This document shows, piece by piece, positions 24,662 through 29,846 of a DNA stretch of 29,846 nucleotides. Below the pieces are notes generated by a model. The model had not been told where the DNA came from and did not search any database. It was given only the letters and a program-made list of their open reading frames with translations. Position numbers and translations under genes: made by a program. The DNA is from Nitrosopumilales archaeon (GTDB taxonomy: Archaea; Thermoproteota; Nitrososphaeria; Nitrososphaerales; Nitrosopumilaceae): positions 1 through 29,846 of the forward strand of contig JANXYF010000024.1 in assembly GCA_025350175.1 (NCBI GenBank), written 5' to 3'. The number at the start of each line of letters is the position of its first letter. Within the stretch, counting starts at the first letter, position 1.

Positions 24662-25122
24662 ATGACAATACAAATTGTGTTGCTCTTGTTAGGTGCAATT
24701 GTAATAACTTCTGGGTCTACAACTAGTGTTTTTGCACAAGATTCTGGAAATGTTTCCATATTGCATTCTGTTGTAAAATTAACTAGTTGCTTTGAAGCGC
24801 CAACTCTGAAAACAGATTGGAGCAATTGTAAAATGATTCATACTGAGATTCATTTTGTTGATATGACTGGAGCAAATCTTTCAGGGACTGTTGCTAAAAA
24901 TGCATTGTTTTATGATGTAAATCTTTCAGGCGCAAATCTGCAAAACTCTGACTTGTCTCACGATATGCCGTTGTTGAAAGCGATGCTTCGGGGGCAAAAC
25001 TCAAGTCAGAGTCTATGATCAATTCTCATAAAATAATAGAGCAGATAACAAAACTGCTTAAAGAAAGACAAGGGAGATCTGGTGATACAAACAGTTATCG
25101 CTCTTTTGGTCATTATAATTGA
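24662..25122 (+). pseudogene. Frameshifted secreted pentapeptide-repeat protein
   Basis: The first frame (24662-25018) gives a signal peptide (about 1-26, ending VFAQ), a spacer with Cys43 and Cys56, and pentapeptide repeats (ANLSG, ANLQN, SDLSH) up to residue 100. It then changes to non-repeat sequence and stops. The -1 frame continues the repeat style (ESDASGAKLKSES) and ends with a helical charged tail (INSHKIIEQITKLLKERQG) at the TGA at 25120-25122. A base lost near 24952-24985, most simply at about 24960, would explain it. Pentapeptide repeats form right-handed helices that often mediate binding. It may be a true pseudogene or an assembly error. Confidence 0.65.
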
Positions 25123-25178
25123 AAATCTTCAGATACTACTTGATTCACTGAATCTATCTATGCAGTAAAGATTGAACC

Positions 25179-25532
25179 TTACTCCATTCTTTTGTAAATT
25201 GATTTGAAGTCTTCTGCAATTAGATATGCTGTATTCTCAAGGTGTGTAACTTCGGTCATGTTTGATTTGCCCCTTGTAATCTGTCTAATGTGTGTCATAC
25301 ACTTATGAATCTGATTGTGGTCAAGCTGACCATCACCTGACATTTCCTTGAAACACTCTACAAAGTCAAGGCAAAAATTCAAGACTATTACCTCCCAGTT
25401 TTCTGTATTTGTGGGATATCCAATGCCTTGAGCAAATGTTCGAAATTCATTACTTCTATCAATGAGTAACATCTTCAAAGCTTTGTGGGCTTTCTTTAAA
25501 TCGTACTTGTCTAATGCACTTGAACCTTGCAT
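25179..25532 (-). CDS. Helical hypothetical protein
   Basis: 117 residues, all-helical, with no signal peptide. Three cysteines (in FCLDFVECF and IHKCMTH), three His and a Met-rich distribution are visible. I do not recognise the family. It may be a helical-bundle cytosolic protein. It is convergent with the pentapeptide gene and 73 nt upstream of the sugar dehydrogenase gene on the same strand. Confidence 0.65.
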   Translation of the reverse strand: MQGSSALDKYDLKKAHKALKMLLIDRSNEFRTFAQGIGYPTNTENWEVIVLNFCLDFVECFKEMSGDGQLDHNQIHKCMTHIRQITRGKSNMTEVTHLENTAYLIAEDFKSIYKRME

Positions 25533-25604
25533 AGTTTAGTTATGTACATATCGTATTTTAAGATTGATCTTAATTCTCATAATTAGTGTAGCGCAGGATA
25601 ATCT

Positions 25605-26823
25605 TTAGATTGTTTGTATCTTTTTACGTGATCTTTTAAAATGAATTAAAACCAACACAATAATGATTGGTATGAACAAATATGGTAGATACGAAAGTTG
25701 TGATATGCTGTTTGGAACTATTCTGTAAATGGTTCCATCTGTAAGGGACACTATATACAAAAGACCATCTGGACCTGTTATTACATCGCTTACACAGCCA
25801 AATCCAGTACCGAATATTATTTCATCCATGGAGTCTCCTATGTTTACTACTTTATCCTGTAGTTGTGGTGAATTGAATACAAAACCATCCCTATTTTGGT
25901 TTAGATGAAATCTGTAAATGTTTCCATTATTGCAATCTCCTACAAACAAATCGTTTTGGTATTTTCCATATTCTTGGGATGTTGCAAACGCCAATCCAGT
26001 GGGAGCTACAGTCTTCCACCAGGTAAATTGTGGATCATGATATGTATAATTTAGAAATTTTGGAATTTGTTCAAGCTGAGTCTTGTTTACAGGTCCCATC
26101 AAGACATTCCATCCACTGTTAAAGTATGGGGGAACTATATTGATCTCATCTCCATAATCTGGACCATTTTCTGTATCCCAGAGTTTTCCAGTAACAGGAT
26201 CAACTGTTAGTCCAAAACTGTTTCTAATCCCTATTTGCATAATATGAACCGGATGGGGCGATTCTAAAGATGACTGACGTATCATCAGCAGTTCCATTGG
26301 AATGATTTTGTAGATTTCCAAAATGACCAGCATCTCCTACTACAAGATAGACTGAACCGTTATGATCAGTTGTCATGGCTCCGCCATTGTGATACGTTTG
26401 CGTTTGTTTGAGGTCTTTAATCAGAGTCTCATTTACTAGTTCCTGTCCATTCCAATCATAACTATAGACACGTTTTCCAAGTGGATGCCCTCCCATTTTT
26501 GCCGATTCTGTAAAGTAAAGGTATACCTTAGTTCCTACAGTTGTAATTCCAAGCATTCCCTGCTCTCCAACGCTTGTAACATTTTTCTGAAGGACCGGCT
26601 TGTCTTGTAATACTCCGTCTCTGAATAAGTGAACCTGACCAGATACTTTTGATAACACAAGAATGTCATTTCCTTCAAAGGCCATTGTAGTAGGACTGCA
26701 ACAAATTCCGGTAACATATTTTTCAACAATGAAATTGCTGTCTTTTACAGCGGGTTCTGCGTAAGATGGTAAAATGGCAAGCCCAACAAATACAAAAATC
26801 AGACTTGCAAAAATCTTCAACAT
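25605..26823 (-). pseudogene. Frameshifted membrane-anchored PQQ-type sugar dehydrogenase
   Basis: Two overlapping frames together encode one glucose/sorbosone-dehydrogenase (YliI/Asd-type) beta-propeller. The first part (26224-26823) has a signal peptide (about 1-22) and YHNGGAM plus VYLVVGDAG, then ends early after FRIAPSGSYYAN. The other frame continues with GIRNSFGLTVDPVTG, LWDTENGPDYGDEIN and GLLYIVSLTDGTIYRIVP, and ends in a membrane helix with a basic tail. Removing one base from the three-base T run at 26234-26236 gives SYYAIGIRNSFG, exactly the family pattern. Intact homologues oxidise aldose sugars with PQQ outside the cell. Lesion or base error is undecided. Confidence 0.8.
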
Positions 26824-26892
26824 GTGCAGGTAAAAATGGTATTTAATAAATATCGCTCAGAAAATGTCTTTGAGCAACTAACTCTGACATTT

Positions 26893-26927
26893 TAAAAAAA
26901 TAAAAATGAATGCCTTTTGAAAAAGGC
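26893..26927 (-). terminator. Hairpin plus T-tract terminator of the proteasome operon
   Basis: The perfect stem GCCTTTT-GA-AAAAGGC (26912-26927) begins directly after the stop codon of the alpha-type gene. On the minus strand it is followed by a T-rich run (26893-26908). This is the layout of an intrinsic-like terminator. Confidence 0.6.
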
Positions 26928-27593
26928 TTAGGTGTTTTCTGTACGTATTCTGCGAAATGCCTGTCCTGGTTCTATTATCCCTGTTTCAACTATGGGCTTG
27001 TCTCCAAGTGCTTTTTCTATTGCCTTTCTTCCAAGTTCTACAGCTTGCTCCAGTTTCATGTCTTTTGTATACTCTTTTGTAATGACATCCAGGGCAATGT
27101 CTGAAGATTGACCTATTGCAAATCCAGAGCCTCTAAAGAAAGTTCCACTTGGATCTACTTGATACATTTGGATTCCTGTTTGGTCTTCTCCTGTAATAAT
27201 TACAGATGCGGCTTGAGGTCTTACTGCATATGTTGTATAGTTATGGAGAAAACTGCTCAGATGTTTTGCAAGCGAGTCTACATCTATTGGAGTCTCGTAT
27301 GTCAATCTGTGTTTTTGCGATTCAAGACGTAATATATCAATTAATTGCAAGATGTCTCCGATATACCCAGAACCTGTGGCACCAATATGATAGTCAATTG
27401 GGAATATTTTTTCCGATGGTTCTATCAACGGATGCGTTGGTTTTATCTGGCTTGCAATCATTGCAAAGTTTCGTGTCTTGATTCCTATTGTAGTTGAACC
27501 TCTGCTTACTGCTTCTAATGCACTATCTACTAGTACTAGTCTTCCCTGTGGTCCATAGAATGGAAATCTTCCACTGTTTTGAGATTCTGACAT
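26928..27593 (-). CDS. Divergent alpha-type 20S proteasome subunit
   Basis: 221 residues that align along an alpha subunit: FYGPQGRLVLVDSALEAV (cf. the usual FSPDGRLFQVEYAxEAV), RGSTTIGIK, SEKIFPIDYHIGATGSGYIGD, LHNYTTYAVRPQAASVIITG and YQVDPSGTFFRGSGFAIG. The catalytic N-terminal Thr is absent, as expected for alpha. Unusual points are the missing YDRAI gate segment and the altered VDSA in place of VEYA. The Lys in SEKIF matches the Lys of the ATPase-docking pocket in my alignment. The ATG follows the beta stop without a gap (TAA-ATG at 27596-27591), so the two are coupled. It may be a variant or second alpha subunit. Confidence 0.75.
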   Translation of the reverse strand: MSESQNSGRFPFYGPQGRLVLVDSALEAVSRGSTTIGIKTRNFAMIASQIKPTHPLIEPSEKIFPIDYHIGATGSGYIGDILQLIDILRLESQKHRLTYETPIDVDSLAKHLSSFLHNYTTYAVRPQAASVIITGEDQTGIQMYQVDPSGTFFRGSGFAIGQSSDIALDVITKEYTKDMKLEQAVELGRKAIEKALGDKPIVETGIIEPGQAFRRIRTENT

Positions 27594-28169
27594 TTATGCT
27601 GTAACCTCCTTTGACAAATTCTGTATTGCAAGAATGTTTATTCCATTTCCAGAACCTGGGTCTCTTTCCATTGCAGCAGATACTGCACGGGATGCAATTT
27701 CACTTGCCTGACTATTTGTTACATCCTTGTTGTACAAGCTTTCTAGCACTCCATATGCAATTGGTGAACCCGAGCCAGATGATGCAAAGTCTTCTTCCAT
27801 GACTGCGCCGCTCATGTCTGCTGCAAATACATGCGCCCCTTCCTTGTCTACTCCAGCTACTAGTAATTCTACATAGTATGGCTGATAGTTTCTAAGGCCA
27901 GAATATGCAATGTTTGCAATCAGCCTTGAAGATTCTTTTATGCTCAATGGAAACCCTCTTCTTAATTCCACGAGTCTGCGCTCTGCCTTTGCCATCTTGA
28001 TTATATGTTCTGCGTCTGAGACTTGACCTGCAATTGCAACAGCTAGTGTATCATCTATCTTTGCAATTTTTTGTACTATTTTAGATCCGATGAAAAAGCC
28101 TTTGCTTGCTCTTTTATCTGAACCCAGTACTACGCCGTCTCTAGTTTTGATTCCAACTATTGTTGTCAT
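27594..28169 (-). CDS. psmB: Active 20S proteasome beta subunit without propeptide
   Basis: 191 residues starting M-T-T-I-V-G-I-K. Counting Thr2 as mature Thr1, the catalytic set is intact: Asp17 and Arg19 (GSDKRAS), Lys33 (VQKI), the Ser129 loop (SGSGSPIAYG) and D166-x-x-S169 (RDPGSG). The usual propeptide is reduced to the initiator Met, so Met aminopeptidase alone could expose the nucleophile. The product assembles with alpha rings into the 20S core and degrades proteins in the cytosol. First gene of a two-gene operon with the alpha-type subunit. Confidence 0.9.
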   Translation of the reverse strand: MTTIVGIKTRDGVVLGSDKRASKGFFIGSKIVQKIAKIDDTLAVAIAGQVSDAEHIIKMAKAERRLVELRRGFPLSIKESSRLIANIAYSGLRNYQPYYVELLVAGVDKEGAHVFAADMSGAVMEEDFASSGSGSPIAYGVLESLYNKDVTNSQASEIASRAVSAAMERDPGSGNGINILAIQNLSKEVTA

Positions 28170-28263
28170 GCAAGTTATACCGTACTCATGAATTAATTGA
28201 CTAGGGATAACACGAACCAGTCACTCTGAAATAACACGTGGAATTTTTCATACTTGTAATTTT

Positions 28264-28521
28264 ATGTCACTAATGCATAGTATTTTATCCCATGATTTTG
28301 TATTATATCGTAATATGCGAGATATCAATGAGATTATGCCCAAAGTCCCTAATATGAAATGGGGTGCACTTACCAATGCTTTTCCAACAAATGCCAAAAT
28401 AAAGGAAATGGATACGCTCTTTCCACATGATGGAAAATGGCATACTGTATTTGAGGAACCAGAACAAGTCTTCGTTGATGGTGTCAGAATCTGGAAAAAA
28501 GATGCCGACAAGTTAAGCTAA
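28264..28521 (+). CDS. Small hypothetical protein
   Basis: 85 residues, mixed charge, no membrane segment and no cysteine. It contains MKWGALTNAFPT, DGKWHTVFEEPEQVFVDGVRIWKKD and several aromatics, which suggests a small folded beta-containing domain. No family recognised. Met1 and Met4 are both possible starts. Divergent from the proteasome operon and convergent with the gene at 28525, 3 nt apart. Confidence 0.6.
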   Translation: MSLMHSILSHDFVLYRNMRDINEIMPKVPNMKWGALTNAFPTNAKIKEMDTLFPHDGKWHTVFEEPEQVFVDGVRIWKKDADKLS

Positions 28522-28524
28522 ACT

Positions 28525-29346
28525 CTAATCTGCCATAAATCTCTGATCTGCAATTCCGACAATTCTTAATTTTGTATTGCCATCAACTGGATGAATTGTA
28601 AAATACGGCTCTCCCCATTTTCTGTAATGAATTAATTTCTCATCTCCGGTCATGTGAACTGCAAGAACATCTCCCTTGCTTGGAATGTTCACAGTGTGAA
28701 ATGTACACAATCTCTCAGTTCTTACTTTGTCATATTCTGTTTGCATGAATATGAAATCTACAGAACCAAGTTCGTATAATGCAATTACTGGCTCAAATGG
28801 GTTTGTTGGCGAATTTTCTACTTCATTTATTACATAGCTGTTGAAATGATACCTTGCATATTCTTCCATGTGTTCTACTTCATTTCTATATGTCCAGGGC
28901 GAGTCTCTGTCAAACACTATGTTGTAAATGTCTCTTGTGTTTGGGATATCGTTTTTTTGTCCTTGTAGTGCAGAATAGAGTGCAGCAAGGCCAAATCTTT
29001 TGGCTTTGGCGTTTGTCAATCCAAATAATACATGAAATACCTCGTAATTTCCCGACTTTTTAGACATGGATATTGACTCTATCATGGGAACTCCCATGGA
29101 AGCACATAGTGATGTGTGATATTTGTTTGCAAATGGCCTAAATGACTCGGTTGCTTTTTCTTTTAGACTGTTTAACTTTGGCAGTCTATTTTCAAATTCT
29201 GCAAGAGGTTCATATTTGAAATTTTTAGATTCGCTTATCGAGTTTATTCTGTCCAATGACTGTCTCATCAAAGAGGCCGTCTTCTGATCTACATGATGCT
29301 TTACTATTATCTCATCCAGTATAATTTTGTCAGTTTTATCGATCAT
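28525..29346 (-). CDS. Conserved-looking cytosolic protein of unknown function
   Basis: 273 residues, soluble, with a helical N-terminal third (about 1-80) and an alpha/beta C-terminal part (about 190-268) with HTVNIPSKGDVLAVHMTGDE and EPYFTIHPVDG. The middle contains SWTYRNEV-like and RDSPWTYRNEVEHMEEYAR segments rich in aromatic and acidic residues. No catalytic motif or family recognised. ATG start; divergent from the gene at 29385, 38 nt away. Confidence 0.65.
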   Translation of the reverse strand: MIDKTDKIILDEIIVKHHVDQKTASLMRQSLDRINSISESKNFKYEPLAEFENRLPKLNSLKEKATESFRPFANKYHTSLCASMGVPMIESISMSKKSGNYEVFHVLFGLTNAKAKRFGLAALYSALQGQKNDIPNTRDIYNIVFDRDSPWTYRNEVEHMEEYARYHFNSYVINEVENSPTNPFEPVIALYELGSVDFIFMQTEYDKVRTERLCTFHTVNIPSKGDVLAVHMTGDEKLIHYRKWGEPYFTIHPVDGNTKLRIVGIADQRFMAD

Positions 29347-29384
29347 GGCTTGTTTTTTGCTAATTCCATAGAGTTAAATTTCCT

Positions 29385-29768
29385 TTGGAGATTACTATCC
29401 AACAATTGGCTCAGCGTATAAAACAGGCAGATCCATATAATCAGATTCTTAATCTTGACTCTGGCGTTCGTTTTGTTGGTAGGATAAAAGATAGGAAGTT
29501 GATTACGTTTGTAAGAAAGTCTACTGCTGCCCCATTGCTTGATGAAGAGCTAAGTAACATGGTGCATTATCAGGCATCTGTCAAGGCTTCATGGGATGAA
29601 ATGTTCAACGAAAAACTGGGTAAGACAAACTGGATGATAACATCCAAAGAAAAAGTAAAATTAATTACATTATTTCTTGATGATGGTCTTTTGATACTTT
29701 CAACCAATCCTGATTCAAACCATGATGAAATAATTGATAAGATCAAAAATCTAAACGTCCCACTCTGA
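29385..29768 (+). CDS. Hypothetical protein, roadblock-like size and pattern
   Basis: 127 residues, no membrane segment. Alternating hydrophobic strands (RFVGRIKDRKLITFV, WMITSKEKVKLITLFLDDGLLILSTN) around helices resemble a roadblock/longin-like alpha-beta sandwich, but I cannot assign the family firmly. The start is TTG at 29385, the only start that retains the first helix. It shares a 38-nt divergent intergenic region with the previous gene, which must hold both promoters. Confidence 0.6.
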   Translation: MEITIQQLAQRIKQADPYNQILNLDSGVRFVGRIKDRKLITFVRKSTAAPLLDEELSNMVHYQASVKASWDEMFNEKLGKTNWMITSKEKVKLITLFLDDGLLILSTNPDSNHDEIIDKIKNLNVPL

Positions 29769-29846
29769 TCGTATCTTCTCTTGCTGAAAAACTGGGTTTG
29801 TATTTTGATTCAGCTGATATTGTGAAAACTAAGCCTTGGTTTTTGA

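Noticed and set aside
26910..27481. Plus-strand open frames across the proteasome alpha-type gene.
   Set aside because: Cysteine- and phenylalanine-rich antisense readings of a conserved coding region; no promoter or family support.
29743..29846. Possible partial gene at the right edge on the minus strand (about 33 codons, ending with VGRLDF) overlapping the end of the 29385-29768 gene; the plus strand is also open there (29739 to the edge).
   Set aside because: Both strands are open over only about 100 nt, no start is visible and the frames exclude each other, so neither can be supported.
1..29846. Search for CRISPR arrays, tRNA genes, rRNA genes and complete insertion sequences.
   Set aside because: No regularly spaced repeats, no tRNA-like T-loop/acceptor pairing and no transposase with terminal repeats were found by eye; the transposase-like module at 4225 is only a 40-residue part of a B12-binding protein.

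Overview
The window reads as a chromosomal segment of a Thaumarchaeote (Nitrososphaerota), most likely a low-GC ammonia-oxidiser-type lineage related to Nitrosopumilales. This rests on several things seen together: AT-rich coding DNA, many genes whose TATA-like box lies about 25-30 nt before the start codon (leaderless style), secreted proteins ending in the PEFG-CTERM type tail, a short class III PHA synthase pair, an archaeal 20S proteasome pair, and copper-handling surface proteins. No rRNA or tRNA gene, CRISPR array or complete mobile element is visible. Genus and species cannot be fixed from the sequence.

Region 1 (43-2075) holds surface proteins (an InlB-B-repeat-like membrane protein and a small PEFG-CTERM protein) and two small acidic proteins.

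Region 2 (2196-10659) is a polyhydroxyalkanoate (PHA) island. It has a patatin-like hydrolase, a CarH-like cobalamin-binding regulator, a four-CBS protein, an alpha/beta hydrolase, a phasin-like protein, phaE-phaC (class III synthase with a Cys-Asp-His triad), a second phasin-like protein translationally coupled to a phasin/AbrB fusion, and a succinate-semialdehyde-dehydrogenase-like enzyme. A shared 17-nt palindromic motif is present at two promoters of this island. One symmetric TATA palindrome lies exactly midway between the AbrB-fusion gene and the dehydrogenase gene. Together they suggest a local regulatory circuit linking granule structure, polymer turnover and C4 metabolism.

Region 3 (10780-12321) has a small zinc-ribbon-like protein, a PAP2 lipid phosphatase and a nitroreductase. 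Region 4 (12471-14491) is an orphan, damaged viral terminase pair: a small subunit without a usable start, then a large subunit interrupted by one in-frame TGA, in DNA of visibly higher GC.

Region 5 (14718-18839) has a PPOX-fold flavoprotein, a C2H2 zinc-finger microprotein, a membrane coiled-coil protein, a SIMPL-domain secreted protein, a stand-alone Lrp/AsnC RAM domain and a two-gene membrane/surface operon.

Region 6 (19015-24515) is a copper-linked surface cluster: a 38-residue metallothionein-like protein with 9 cysteines, a 973-residue CopC-CopD-beta-propeller fusion, two divergent secreted or anchored proteins and a universal stress protein.

Region 7 (24662-26823) holds two frameshifted secreted-protein genes: a pentapeptide-repeat protein behind a DtxR/IdeR-like palindrome, and a PQQ-type sugar dehydrogenase. 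Region 8 (26893-29768) holds a proteasome beta/alpha pair with a terminator hairpin, then unrecognised conserved-looking proteins to the end.

Four genes carry single lesions. Either this genome is losing accessory genes or the assembly has base errors; the sequence alone cannot decide.
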